A DNA stretch of 64,000 nucleotides from Ornithoclostridium sp949298505 (GCA_949298505.1 CASFWW010000030.1:31930-95929), one strand, 5' to 3'; positions 34,297 to 43,428 are shown, counted from the first letter of the stretch. Notes: generated by a model from the letters alone, not told the origin. Numbers and translations are program-made.

Positions 34297-36120
34297 ATGT
34301 CGATAGAAAAATACACTCCGAACGTGCTCAGCGTAGGCGCGATCCTTGGACTTATCGAGTCCGGGGATATTGCGATCCCGGAGATCCAGAGACCTTTCGT
34401 ATGGAAGAAGACTCAGGTCAGAGATCTGCTGGATTCGCTGTATAAAGGTTATCCCACGGGATATCTCATCATCTGGAAGAATCCCAACGTCAGACTGAAG
34501 GACGGGAGCGTTTCCTGCGGGAAGAAAATCCTGATAGACGGGCAGCAGAGGGTTACGGCGCTGATGACGGCGATATCCGGGATCCCCGTCGTGAACAGCG
34601 ATTACAAAAAAGAGCGCATTAAGATAGCGTTCAATCCGTTCGAGGCTTTTTCTCAGGATAAGGACTCAGAGATCTTCGCAGTGCAGGATCAGAGTCATCT
34701 GAAGAGCAAAAAATGGATCCCCGATATTTCCGAAGTTTTCAAAAACGGTTTTTCAGCATATTCTTTTATCAGCAGATATTGTGCGGACAATCCTGAAATG
34801 GAGCCTGAGAAGCTTGACAAAATCCTGACTTCGCTGCGGTCGATAAGCAACCGGCTGATCGGAGTCATTGAGTTGTCGGAAAATCTTGACATAGACGTCG
34901 TCACTGATATTTTCATACGTATAAATTCAAAGGGCACGGCGCTGAGTCAGGGCGACTTCGTCATGTCAAAGATCGCGGCGGACGATGATCACGGCGGCAA
35001 CTTAATGAGGAAAGCGATAGATTATTTTGCGCATCTTTGCGTCGAGCCTTCATTCTATCAGTATATTGCAGATAATGACGCAGAATTTGCCGCAACCGAA
35101 TTCATGCAGAAGATCAAATGGCTTAAAGACGACAAAGAAACCGTTTACGATCCCGATTGCGACGACATACTGAGGGTGGCGTTCATGCACATGTATCCGA
35201 GGGCGAAGCTCGCGGATCTGGTCAGTCTGTTGTCGGGGAGAGATTTCGACACGAGAGAATACAGGATAGAAATAATCGAGGATACCTATAACAAGCTGAA
35301 GAAAGGAGTTCTCAACGTATTTAACGAAAACAATTTCACTCAGTTCCTGATCGCGATAAAAAGCGCCGGTTTCGTTTCAGGCAAACTCGTCAATTCTCAG
35401 ATGGCGCTGGATTTTGCTTACGCCCTCTATCTGATGCTCACAGAGCGCAGAGAAGTGTCGGTAAGCGAAGTGAAGCGCATCGTGCAAAGGTGGTACGTTC
35501 TGTCCGTTCTTACGGGCAGGTACAGTAGTTCTCCCGAGACGGCATTTTATAAAGACATCAAGCAGATCAACGAAAACGGCGTTGTCAGAACGCTTGAAAA
35601 TATCGAAGCCGCGACGTTGTCGGACAATTTCTGGGACGTCGCCGTCGTTCAGAACCTGGCATATACGTCTACGATAAACCCGACTTTTCAGGTTTATCTT
35701 GCTGCGCAGGTCAGGAACAACGATTTTTCGCTTCTGTCAAACGATATCACGGTAAGATATCTGATCGAGATGGCGGGAGACATCCACCACATTTTCCCCA
35801 AGGAATATCTGAAGTCCAACGGGTTTGCGAAGAACATGTATAATCAGGAGGGCAATTATGCCTATCTCGACACACAGGTCAACAAGTCAATAGGAAAGAA
35901 AGCTCCTTACGAATATTTCAAAGAAGCTTTCACGCAGTGCGAAACGAAAACGATCACCTGCGGCTCGATCACAGACGCAGATCTGCTGAAGAAGAATCTG
36001 GAAGCCAACTGCATACCTGCCGACGTCGCGGAGATGGACTACACCCGTTACGAGGAGTTTTTGGAAGCGCGCCGTAAACTTATGGCGAAGAAGATAAAGG
36101 AATATTATTACAGTCTTTGA
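34297..36120 (+). CDS. DUF262/GmrSD-like protein with HNH-type (DUF1524-like) C-terminus (607 aa)
   Basis: The N-terminal DUF262 (ParB/GmrS-like) domain carries IPEIQRPFVWKKTQVRDLLDS and the catalytic-type IDGQQR (DGQQR ~81-85). Near ~492-530 are GDIHHIFPKEYL and a later Asn/Asp pattern, matching DUF1524-like HNH nuclease ends. GmrSD-type enzymes are type IV restriction systems that cleave modified, often glucosylated, phage DNA using NTP. Fusion of both parts in one chain of this length is common. GAGGGGGAGA precedes the ATG. It is monocistronic with a strong terminator. The anti-phage role is inferred from family knowledge. Confidence 0.82.
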   Translation: MSIEKYTPNVLSVGAILGLIESGDIAIPEIQRPFVWKKTQVRDLLDSLYKGYPTGYLIIWKNPNVRLKDGSVSCGKKILIDGQQRVTALMTAISGIPVVNSDYKKERIKIAFNPFEAFSQDKDSEIFAVQDQSHLKSKKWIPDISEVFKNGFSAYSFISRYCADNPEMEPEKLDKILTSLRSISNRLIGVIELSENLDIDVVTDIFIRINSKGTALSQGDFVMSKIAADDDHGGNLMRKAIDYFAHLCVEPSFYQYIADNDAEFAATEFMQKIKWLKDDKETVYDPDCDDILRVAFMHMYPRAKLADLVSLLSGRDFDTREYRIEIIEDTYNKLKKGVLNVFNENNFTQFLIAIKSAGFVSGKLVNSQMALDFAYALYLMLTERREVSVSEVKRIVQRWYVLSVLTGRYSSSPETAFYKDIKQINENGVVRTLENIEAATLSDNFWDVAVVQNLAYTSTINPTFQVYLAAQVRNNDFSLLSNDITVRYLIEMAGDIHHIFPKEYLKSNGFAKNMYNQEGNYAYLDTQVNKSIGKKAPYEYFKEAFTQCETKTITCGSITDADLLKKNLEANCIPADVAEMDYTRYEEFLEARRKLMAKKIKEYYYSL

Positions 36121-36142
36121 CGGCATAACTAATTGCCTAAGA

Positions 36143-36172
36143 AAAGCGGGCGGAATCAGCGTCCGCTTTTTT
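36143..36172 (+). terminator. Rho-independent terminator after the DUF262 gene
   Basis: AAGCGGGCG (36144-36152) pairs with CGTCCGCTT (36160-36168, one G-T pair), followed by T's. Confidence 0.85.
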
Positions 36173-36367
36173 GATTGAAAACCTGCATTGTTGCGAAGGT
36201 AAAATACTACGGACGACGGATCTGTCGGCAAAGTTGCCTGCCGATGCGGGAAAAAGCATTTTACCACAAATGCGTTAAAATATAAAAAACAAGAAAACTG
36301 CGTTGAGACCGTGTATAATATAAGTACCGGATAAACGAACCGGGCATTATTGTCTGCGGAGGGAATT

Positions 36368-37311
36368 ATGAGTGAAAAAGAGAGGAAAAACTGACTAAAA
36401 AGCAGAAGATCGTCATTGCGGTGGCTTCTGTGAGCGCTTTCGTGATCATTGCAGTCAGCGTGACGGTCGGAGTTTTGTTTTATCAGCCGACATATAAAGT
36501 CGATCTTGCCAACGTGATAAGACCGGAAAACCTGATCTGGAGCGACGAGTTCTACGGAGACAGCCTTGACGAGAGCGTCTGGCATATCGAAAACGAGCTT
36601 GATTGCGGAGGCGCGTACCACAGACGGTCGTCGATCAGGGTGGAAGACGGCTTCCTCAACATAGACATTTTCTACAACGAAGAAGAGGGCGAGTGGCAAT
36701 GCGGCGGCGTGGACACGATGCCGCGTTACGACAGCAACGGCAACCAGGTGGCGGGAAAGACGATACGCTACGGCTGTTTCGAGATCAGGGCAAAGCTTGC
36801 CGACCTGGGCGGATGCTGGTCCACGTTCTGGCTGTTGTCGGAGAATTACACTGAGGCGACGACTTCAAACGACGCGGCAACGTACGGCGCGGAGATAGAC
36901 ATAGTCGAGTCCCCGCTGCATCCGGACAACGTGATCCAGCAGGCAATACACAACGGCGGTTGGGGCAGTCACCATATCAGCATGGCGAATCCGCGATATC
37001 TTTTTCAGGAACAGGATAAAGACCTTTACAATGAGTTTGCAACCTTCGGGCTGTACTGGAACGAGGATATCTACAAATTTTACATTGACGGCGAGTGCGT
37101 ATGGACAACGCATATGAATCACAACGTATCTCAACAGCCTGAAGGGATATGGCTCACGATAGGCACGATCGCAGGATCCAACGACTATCTTCAGACATGG
37201 GCGGGAGGTAACCATCTGTACAAGAACGATCACAGCGCTTCAAGCAGCTACGTGATAGATTACGTCAGAGTTTACGGCGTCTATGACGACGACGGCGCAG
37301 AGATCAGGTGA
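36368..37311 (+). pseudogene. GH16 beta-glucanase, N-terminal frameshift in an A-run
   Basis: A strong ribosome site (GCGGAGGG) precedes ATG at 36368, but that frame reads MSEKERKN and stops. Adding one A to the five-A run at 36386-36390 joins it to the main frame, giving MSEKERKKLTKKQK followed by a membrane segment (IVIAVASVSAFVIIAVSV) and a complete family 16 domain. The GH16 signature GAEIDIVES, with both catalytic Glu, lies near residues 175-183. The intact part runs from about 36391 to 37311. GH16 enzymes cleave beta-1,3/1,4-glucans or related polymers; this one would be a surface-anchored enzyme. The defect may be real, phase-variable or a sequencing error. A double-HTH gene follows after 33 bases. 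Confidence 0.72.
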
Positions 37312-37344
37312 GACAAGCCTGAAAAGCAAATCCGAGGCGGAATC

Positions 37345-37782
37345 ATGGAAAAAAGCAACGCATTTCACGAAAGACTTTGCGAACTGATGATAGAAAAAGG
37401 AGTAAACACGGTATCGCTTGCCGCGGCGATCGGCGTGAGTGACGAAACGGTACGCAGGTGGAAAAACGGACAAAGGGATATTTTACTTTCACAGCTTGTA
37501 AAGCTGGCAGATTATTTTCAATGTTCTCTGGATTTCCTGGCAGGAAGGTCGGACGCAGTATTGGATTATCAGGTGAGAGACATGCCGCCGTTTTACGACA
37601 GACTGAGAGCAGTTATGGCGGAAAAAGGCGTAACGAGATACAGGCTCGTCAAGGAGTTGCCTGTTTATGACGGGTACTTTACAAATTGGAAGAAGGGAAG
37701 GAGTCCCAATATTTTAACCTTGATTTTACTTGCGGATTATCTTGACGTTACAATCGACTATCTGGTAGGGCGTGATCATTGA
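37345..37782 (+). CDS. Regulator with two tandem HTH (Cro/CI-like) domains (145 aa)
   Basis: Residues ~8-67 and ~84-143 are two similar helix-turn-helix units. The first has VNTVSLAAAIGVSDETVRRWKNG and LDFLAGRS; the second has VTRYRLVKELPVYDGYFTNWKKG and IDYLVGRD. Such duplication lets one chain bind like a dimer. GAGGCGGA precedes the ATG, and the gene lies 33 bases after the GH16 frame, so it may be co-transcribed with it. The target is unknown; control of the GH16 gene is a guess. Confidence 0.8.
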   Translation: MEKSNAFHERLCELMIEKGVNTVSLAAAIGVSDETVRRWKNGQRDILLSQLVKLADYFQCSLDFLAGRSDAVLDYQVRDMPPFYDRLRAVMAEKGVTRYRLVKELPVYDGYFTNWKKGRSPNILTLILLADYLDVTIDYLVGRDH

Positions 37783-37940
37783 AGAATTTTTTCTGAGACC
37801 CGAAGGCGGAGCGAAGCCGGACCGGAACAATGCGAAACGGTTCTCGGGCAATGAGTTTTACAGCGGGTTTTGGCAAAGCGAGCGTCCATATTTCGATATC
37901 CCGAAGGCGGAGCGTAAGGCAAAGCGAAGGCAAAAGAAAT
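37783..37940. other. Intergenic with short direct repeats
   Basis: CCCGAAGGCGGAGCG occurs twice, near 37800 and 37911. The string GGACCGGAACAATGCGAA near 37820 resembles the end of the repeat element at 20862 and 32150, but the rest does not align. No gene is evident. Confidence 0.35.
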
Positions 37941-37976
37941 AAAAAAACGAGCGACATTCGGTCGCTCATTTTTTTA
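37941..37976. terminator. Terminator downstream of tRNA-Ser, bidirectional
   Basis: GAGCGAC (37949-37955) pairs with GTCGCTC (37961-37967), with an A7 run to the left and a T7 run to the right. It can end the minus-strand tRNA transcript and the plus-strand HTH gene. Confidence 0.85.
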
Positions 37977-37999
37977 TGCTCAAACGCCGAGCTTTGCGA

Positions 38000-38090
38000 T
38001 GGCGGAGAAAGAGGGATTTGAACCCTCGCTACGGTATCCCGTACTACTCCCTTAGCAGGGGAGCCCCTTCGACCTCTTGGGTATTTCTCC
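38000..38090 (-). tRNA. tRNA-Ser (anticodon GCT)
   Basis: The minus strand folds as a class II tRNA: acceptor GGAGAAA pairs with TTTCTCC, the anticodon stem CTCCC/GGGAG encloses loop CTGCTAA (anticodon GCT), a long variable arm follows, the T-arm contains GGTTCAAATCC, and CCA is encoded at the 3' end. It reads AGC/AGU serine codons. Confidence 0.95.
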
Positions 38091-38125
38091 ATCGGTCGAA
38101 GCTCCGTGCGTTGATTGCAACGATA

Positions 38126-38154
38126 ATATTATCATAAACTTGCGGTATTGTCAA
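38126..38154 (-). promoter_or_regulatory. Promoter of tRNA-Ser
   Basis: On the minus strand TTGACA (38149-38154), 17 bases, TAATAT (38126-38131). Confidence 0.8.
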
Positions 38155-38251
38155 AGCATTTTTTGCAAATTTATAGGCAAAGCAGGATTTGAAAAAGGCA
38201 GCCTGAATGTGAGTGCAAGGCGGGAAAAATAAAAAGTGATCGGGCATAGTA

Positions 38252-38280
38252 TTGAAAAAGCGTGTTTCAAGTTATATAAT
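38252..38280 (+). promoter_or_regulatory. Promoter of the SGNH hydrolase gene
   Basis: TTGAAA (38252-38257), 17 bases, TATAAT (38275-38280). The TTG that opens the longer frame is this -35, so translation starts downstream. Confidence 0.8.
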
Positions 38281-38305
38281 AAAAAGTGCCGGGGAGGGAG
38301 AAAAG

Positions 38306-39595
38306 GTGAAAAAAGAGACGAAATTAAAAATTGTGGCGGCGGTCGTACTGATCGCGGCGGCAGCGGTGTTCTGCGTATGCTGCGACGGTGGAAAAGAGGG
38401 AGATCCTGAAGAAAAACCGCCTGAGTTTTCTTACGTTTACGGAGCGGAACAGACCGTGACCCCGTACTGGGAGAACGAAGAGGACGGCTACACCGTGATA
38501 TATAACGAAGTCGTGACGCCGATACGCTACGGCGACGCAGAAACCGCGACAGGCTACCTCGCTTACGAACCGTACGAGATCATAAGCGTGCGCGACTATA
38601 CGCTTGAGAAAGAGTACGGCGAGGGCGATTACACCGTGGACGGAAACGCGATCACGGTCAGCGCGGACGGCAGCATGCCGTACATTTGCAACGAATGGCT
38701 GGATTTCAAGAATATTCCTGACAACTTCAAGGATTTCATGGTAGAAACGCCGTCCGAATACGTGGACAAAGGCGGCACGAACAAAGGCAAGCACGTGATC
38801 AGCGAGGGTTCGCTGACGCGCACGAACAATCTGTGCGTGACGTACGCCTATAAATCGTCTGAGCAGGAACTCGGCTTTGACGTGCCTGAATACTCGCCGG
38901 AGAACTTCGCGCGCTTTCTCGGCAAGCTCGAAAAGGGGGAACCGGTCAGGATCCTTGTTTTCGGGGACAGCATATTCACCGGAGCGAGCGCTTCGTCCGT
39001 GGTGGGATTTGAGCCGGGACTGCCCGCGTTTTTCGATCTGATCAGGAGCGAACTCGCTCAGAGATATTACGATGGCGACGAGAGCAAGATCTCCGTTGAC
39101 AACGAGAGCGTGGGCGCGACGACGTCCGAATGGGGCGCTCAGCAGGTCGAGAGCGGAGCGTTCGACGCGAGCGGATACGATATTGTCATGGTCAGCTTCG
39201 GCATGAACGACGGCACGCTGAAAGTGTCGTCCAAGACTTACGTTTCAAATATGACAAAGATCGTAAACGCGATAAGAGAGAAGTCTCCCGGCGCGGATTT
39301 CGTAGTCGTTGGGCCGTTTACGCCCAATCCGAAGTCAGTGTTTTCGGGCAATCACAGCGCATACGTCGAGCCGATGCAAGCCGCTTGCGAAGAGTTGAAC
39401 AAAGAAGGATCGGGCTGCACCTATTTCAGCATGTACGAAATGACGACGGCAATCCTGAAAAACAAGCAGAAGAACAATCCGGAGGACGGCAGGTATCGGT
39501 ACGTCGACATTTCTGCAAACTATACAAATCACCCCAACGATTTCACGGTGAGGCTGTATGCCGGCAGTATATTGTCGCTGTTTGTGAAATTCTGA
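38306..39595 (+). CDS. SGNH/GDSL-family hydrolase, secreted or lipid-anchored (429 aa)
   Basis: The start is GTG at 38306, five bases after GGGGAGGGAG and just below a consensus promoter. Residues ~7-25 are hydrophobic and end VFCVCCDGG, a possible but non-canonical lipobox. The N-terminal ~200 residues are beta-rich. The catalytic domain has block I VFGDSIFTG, block III FGMNDG and block V HPND, giving Ser, Asn/Gly and Asp-His of the SGNH family. Such enzymes remove acetyl or acyl esters, often from polysaccharides; the substrate here is unknown. The gene ends at a bidirectional terminator. Confidence 0.85.
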   Translation: MKKETKLKIVAAVVLIAAAAVFCVCCDGGKEGDPEEKPPEFSYVYGAEQTVTPYWENEEDGYTVIYNEVVTPIRYGDAETATGYLAYEPYEIISVRDYTLEKEYGEGDYTVDGNAITVSADGSMPYICNEWLDFKNIPDNFKDFMVETPSEYVDKGGTNKGKHVISEGSLTRTNNLCVTYAYKSSEQELGFDVPEYSPENFARFLGKLEKGEPVRILVFGDSIFTGASASSVVGFEPGLPAFFDLIRSELAQRYYDGDESKISVDNESVGATTSEWGAQQVESGAFDASGYDIVMVSFGMNDGTLKVSSKTYVSNMTKIVNAIREKSPGADFVVVGPFTPNPKSVFSGNHSAYVEPMQAACEELNKEGSGCTYFSMYEMTTAILKNKQKNNPEDGRYRYVDISANYTNHPNDFTVRLYAGSILSLFVKF

Positions 39596-39649
39596 GTTTC
39601 CGCGCGAGATCGGCGCGGCGGCAGAAGGGCTTCAATGCGAAAAAGCATA

Positions 39650-39680
39650 AAAAAACGACCCCGATCGGGTCGTTTTTTTG
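39650..39680. terminator. Bidirectional terminator between SGNH and lipoprotein genes
   Basis: ACGACCC and GGGTCGT pair around CGATC, with an A run to the left and a T7 run to the right. Confidence 0.88.
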
Positions 39681-39692
39681 TTGTTGTAAGGA

Positions 39693-40496
39693 TCAGACTT
39701 TTTCGTTCCAGGTGATGAGCACTTCGAAGATGGTGCCTTCGCACTGAGTGCCTTTCTTGGTCTGGAGCTTGGTTCCGAGAGAACTCTGGAATCTGGTCAT
39801 TCTGCCGTCGAGAAAATATTCAGACTCGTTTTCCTGGATGTAGGAGCAGCTTGCACCGCCGATCTTGGAAGAGGATATCTCGACGAAATAGTGTGTTCTG
39901 AGAACGAAATTGGTGTCGTTCTTATGATAGGTGTAGAGATCCTTGAACGGGGAGACGTTGTAATCGTCCTGCGCCTTGAAATTCTCGTTGGCAACTTCAA
40001 ATGCGTCGATCTTTTCCTTGTAAACGAGCAGATTGGGCACGACTATGCCGGTGCTGATCGAAACTTCGTTTTTCTCGAGCGCGCTCTTGAAATCGCTTGC
40101 GAGCAGTTCGTCCGTGTACTCGTCGACAATGATGTTGCCCTCAGAGTCTTCGTCCCAGAATCTGGACACGATGGTGATGGACTTGTATTTTTCGAGGTAT
40201 TCGTTTACCAGCGAAGCAGGCGTGGCGGTAGAGACCGTCGGATCTTCTCCGGATTCGTCTGCAAGACTGAGCGCTTTTGCGGACGCGTCTTCATCGGTCG
40301 CCGCGGTGGTGATCATGCTTTTAGCCTGAGTCTCCGTGATATCGGCTGTTTTGTAGCTTGTCAGATAAACGCCTCTGAAAGAGAACATACCGAAAGTGGC
40401 TGACGTTTCGTCGTCCTTGTTGCAGGCGACAAACAAAGTGCAGATGCTGACGATAAGCATTGCTACAACTGCGATTTTTAAAATGTTACGTTTCAT
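39693..40496 (-). CDS. Lipoprotein of unknown function (267 aa)
   Basis: A basic start and a hydrophobic signal end in CTLFVACNKDD, a lipoprotein cleavage site with Cys at about residue 25. The mature part is hydrophilic and mixed alpha/beta, with no family I recognise. The C-terminal third contains GTQCEGTIFEVLITW. AGGAAGGAAAG precedes the ATG. It is convergent with the SGNH gene and shares its terminator. It is probably displayed on the outer face of the membrane. Confidence 0.75.
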   Translation of the reverse strand: MKRNILKIAVVAMLIVSICTLFVACNKDDETSATFGMFSFRGVYLTSYKTADITETQAKSMITTAATDEDASAKALSLADESGEDPTVSTATPASLVNEYLEKYKSITIVSRFWDEDSEGNIIVDEYTDELLASDFKSALEKNEVSISTGIVVPNLLVYKEKIDAFEVANENFKAQDDYNVSPFKDLYTYHKNDTNFVLRTHYFVEISSSKIGGASCSYIQENESEYFLDGRMTRFQSSLGTKLQTKKGTQCEGTIFEVLITWNEKV

Positions 40497-40668
40497 TTCT
40501 TTCCTTCCTGTTATATTTTTATACTATAATAATATCCTTATAATTTATGTTTGTCAACAAATCTTTGTAAAATCTGTCTAAATATTACAAAAATTTACAT
40601 TGGGTGATAAACTCGGAAAAACAGGCTGATAGGTTGTTCGCAGATATTGCAAAACAGACAATAACCTA

Positions 40669-40697
40669 TGGACAAATCCGCCCGGGCGTTATATTAT
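40669..40697 (+). promoter_or_regulatory. Promoter of the zinc-ribbon membrane protein
   Basis: TGGACA (40669-40674), 17 bases, TATTAT (40692-40697). Confidence 0.55.
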
Positions 40698-40732
40698 ATA
40701 TATAGGCTGTTTGTAAGGCGGGAGGAAAAGAC

Positions 40733-42481
40733 ATGGAGTGTAAATTCTGCGGGAAACCTGTGCAGGAAGATTTTATATTTTGTCCGTATTGCGGAAACAG
40801 GTTGGACGGCAAGAAGGTTTGTCCCGGATGCGGTTCGGAGATTTTGTGCGAGTTCAGGTATTGCCCTGTTTGCGGGGCTGATACGGTTGAGACGGAATCG
40901 GAGACGGTGAGGTCAAAACCGTTGTCCGGCGCAAGTAAAAGCGCCGGGGAGAACAGCGGCGCGAAAAAAGTGAAAAAACCTTCTGAGTCCGTGAAGAAAC
41001 GCTTGTGGGCGTCTTCATTAGTCACGAAAGTGCTGTTTCTCACAGTATCCGCCGTCATTTTCATCTGTTCGTTTTTCAGCGTTGTCACTTTTGATATGAC
41101 TGATCTTTTCGGAGAAAGCACGGTGGGCACTTCGCAGTCGTTGAGGTTGCGCGGGAAGATAAAGGTTGATTATTCCGCGGTAGATCTGATAAGTTTTGCA
41201 TGCTTTTCGACAGAAATAAAAGATTATTATTATGCAGAACAGTATCTGACCGATCATGAGTACGAGATAAGCAGTTACGAAAGAGAGTTCTACGGAATAA
41301 TGGCAGACGACGATTACATATACGTCAACGAAGATACCGGCGTCACGACCATAACGTCAAAAGGGTGCAGAAGAATATCCGGAATGCTCTCAGAGGTTTT
41401 AGTGCTTAAGATCGCCTATGCCGACGAAGTTTATGCGGCGGGAGAGGGCGCGGAGATTTCAGGTATCGCGACATCGCTGAGGACGGCAGGGTTTCTTGCG
41501 CTTGTCAATATAATATGCTCGGGAACAGTATTTTTATATTCGTTATTGAATATGTTGCCGGCGCTGTCGGGCACCGGGGCATTGCCGGTGTCGCTGACGC
41601 TTGGCGCGGCGTCAGGTTTCTGGGCAGTTCTTTCGGGATCGACGGTCGATATAGGATACGGAACCGCCGGAGCGTCGATGGGTGGCGCGCTGGCATGCAT
41701 GGTCGCTTTTGCCGTCGTTTTCATCGCATTTTCCGTTGTGAGGAAATTGCTTTCGTCTGAGAAGATACTGACCGGTGAGAGGGTATCCAACGTGATAGCC
41801 GCCGTCGTCGGGGTCGTTATTCTGTGTTGTTCAGAGGTGTCGGCGGTCGACGTCACGATGTCTGAGTTGAACTTGGAGCAGGAAAAAACCGCTGAGTTCA
41901 CTATCTCGTACAGTCAGACGGAAACGCTTGATCAGTATTTTTACGACGTGGGCGCAGATAATTATTACGACGAAAGCAGAATTTTGTCGCATTTCCTTAA
42001 CTACGCGAAACTGTACGGAAGCGACGTGGATGAATGCGAAGCTATGATAAAAGAAAACATAGGGATGAACGGACTCATAAACACCGACTTTTTGAGCGAG
42101 ACGAACGGTTACGCCAGACCGCTTCTCAAGGTCCAGCCCGTTCTTTCTGTGATCGGGACATATTTTGCGGCGTTGCTGATGGCGGCGGGTCTAGCAGGGC
42201 TTATCAACGAGAAAAGATACAAAGTCCTGAAGATAGCCGCGGTGGCGCTGATGATCGTCCCGGCGGTATACGCTATATTTACTCCGATCCTGCTTGACAA
42301 GATTTTTGCGGTTTCGACGATATCCGACATCCTGAAAATTTCGGTGGGCGCGGCGCCCGTCGTTCAACTGTGCTTTGCCGTAGTCGGCGCGTTGGGGATT
42401 GCCGTCGCGGCTAAATATGGCAAAAAGAGCGCGAAAAAAGATTTTACGCACGTAGACGGTTTTCAGATCGGGAGAAGCTAA
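40733..42481 (+). CDS. Polytopic membrane protein with two N-terminal zinc ribbons (582 aa)
   Basis: Residues 3-22 (CKFCGK..., FCPYCGN) and 29-48 (CPGCGSE..., CPVCGA) are two CxxC zinc-ribbon units of the kind that precede membrane domains in many Clostridia proteins. A Ser/Lys-rich linker follows, then roughly eight hydrophobic segments between ~95 and ~570, with a soluble stretch around 400-460. No enzymatic motif is visible. GGGAGG precedes the ATG. The next gene, a SWIM zinc-finger protein with its own membrane tail, begins 32 bases later, probably in the same operon. The function is unknown. Confidence 0.72.
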   Translation: MECKFCGKPVQEDFIFCPYCGNRLDGKKVCPGCGSEILCEFRYCPVCGADTVETESETVRSKPLSGASKSAGENSGAKKVKKPSESVKKRLWASSLVTKVLFLTVSAVIFICSFFSVVTFDMTDLFGESTVGTSQSLRLRGKIKVDYSAVDLISFACFSTEIKDYYYAEQYLTDHEYEISSYEREFYGIMADDDYIYVNEDTGVTTITSKGCRRISGMLSEVLVLKIAYADEVYAAGEGAEISGIATSLRTAGFLALVNIICSGTVFLYSLLNMLPALSGTGALPVSLTLGAASGFWAVLSGSTVDIGYGTAGASMGGALACMVAFAVVFIAFSVVRKLLSSEKILTGERVSNVIAAVVGVVILCCSEVSAVDVTMSELNLEQEKTAEFTISYSQTETLDQYFYDVGADNYYDESRILSHFLNYAKLYGSDVDECEAMIKENIGMNGLINTDFLSETNGYARPLLKVQPVLSVIGTYFAALLMAAGLAGLINEKRYKVLKIAAVALMIVPAVYAIFTPILLDKIFAVSTISDILKISVGAAPVVQLCFAVVGALGIAVAAKYGKKSAKKDFTHVDGFQIGRS

Positions 42482-42513
42482 GGCATGTTGATGCACAGAA
42501 GATCTTAAGATTT

Positions 42514-43374
42514 ATGAGCAGAGCAAGAAAGAGATACAGATGCGCGTCGTGCAACGCCGTTTTCAATTCTACAAGCAAAAGCAGAGTTAAGACGTGCCCG
42601 ATATGTGGGCAGGTGTGTAAGCCGACCGAAGAACAGAACGTTGCAAAGTCGATGCCACGCATAAACAAAGGCTTTATCGAACTGGCGGTATGTTATGCGC
42701 GGACAAGAGAGAGAGGAGAAGAGTATTACAAAAATCACAACGTAGTCTTTGTTGACGCCAGGAAGAAAAGCGAGATTTACGCGAAGGTAAAAGGGAGCGG
42801 CCCCGAGACGACGTACAACTGCGTGATAAAATTCCGGAAAGGGATCATTTCAGGATATTTTTGCAATTGCAAAGCTTTCGAGAAGTACCCGGGCGCGTGC
42901 AAGCATATCGCGGCGGTTCTGCTTGAGCTTTCCGACATGAAAAAGGCTGGAGTAAACGTGCTTTCGCGCAAAGAAGAGGAATCCGTCGGATTTTCAAAGA
43001 GCGCCGGAATGACGGAACGCACCGGACCGGCGAATAAAGCAAAGTTCAAGAAAATAGACCCGGACGAGCTTGAATTATACTTTGAGGACGAAGAAGACGA
43101 GGACTTCGAAAACGATAAAAGCGGATGCGTAAGCAGAACAAATCCGTCCGGAAGCGTGACGGCGCCAATTCCGGCAGAACCTGAAAACAATTCTCAGAAA
43201 GCCGCTGACGATAAGAAGTTAAAGGTAGGGTGCGGTATCATCCTGGCAGTGACGATCGGAATAATATTGCTGGGAGGGATCATCGGAGCAGTCAGTGGAG
43301 AAGGTTTTTTTACCGGCGCAGGCGCTGCGCTTATATTGATTGTGATATTGGTTTTGATTTTTATATTCAAATAA
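42514..43374 (+). CDS. SWIM zinc-finger membrane-anchored protein (286 aa)
   Basis: The N-terminus has a CxxC...CPICG zinc ribbon (residues ~10-32). Residues ~113-132 form a SWIM finger (CNCKAFEKYPGACKH, pattern CxC...CxH) thought to bind DNA or protein. An acidic linker (FEDEEDEDFEND) precedes two hydrophobic segments at the C-terminus (~238-286). SWIM fingers are rarely tethered to membranes, so the combination is unusual. No clear ribosome site is seen; re-initiation from the gene ending 32 bases upstream is plausible. A strong terminator follows. Confidence 0.75.
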   Translation: MSRARKRYRCASCNAVFNSTSKSRVKTCPICGQVCKPTEEQNVAKSMPRINKGFIELAVCYARTRERGEEYYKNHNVVFVDARKKSEIYAKVKGSGPETTYNCVIKFRKGIISGYFCNCKAFEKYPGACKHIAAVLLELSDMKKAGVNVLSRKEEESVGFSKSAGMTERTGPANKAKFKKIDPDELELYFEDEEDEDFENDKSGCVSRTNPSGSVTAPIPAEPENNSQKAADDKKLKVGCGIILAVTIGIILLGGIIGAVSGEGFFTGAGAALILIVILVLIFIFK

Positions 43375-43389
43375 AAACGTCTGAAAAAT

Positions 43390-43420
43390 GCCGGGAGAAA
43401 GATCTCCCGGCTGATTTTTT
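43390..43420. terminator. Rho-independent terminator
   Basis: GCCGGGAG (43390-43397) pairs with CTCCCGGC (43404-43411), followed by TTTTTT. It also lies at the 3' side of the convergent methyltransferase gene. Confidence 0.88.
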
Positions 43421-43428
43421 ATTTTAGC

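Noticed and set aside
36421..37311. GH16 gene starting at the GTG at 36421
   Set aside because: That start would cut the membrane segment and has no ribosome site, while an ideal site and ATG lie upstream in a frame one base out; a frameshift explains the region better.
37818..37840. Third copy of the intergenic repeat
   Set aside because: Only about 18 bases resemble the repeat end; the adjoining sequence does not align, so chance or a remnant cannot be separated.
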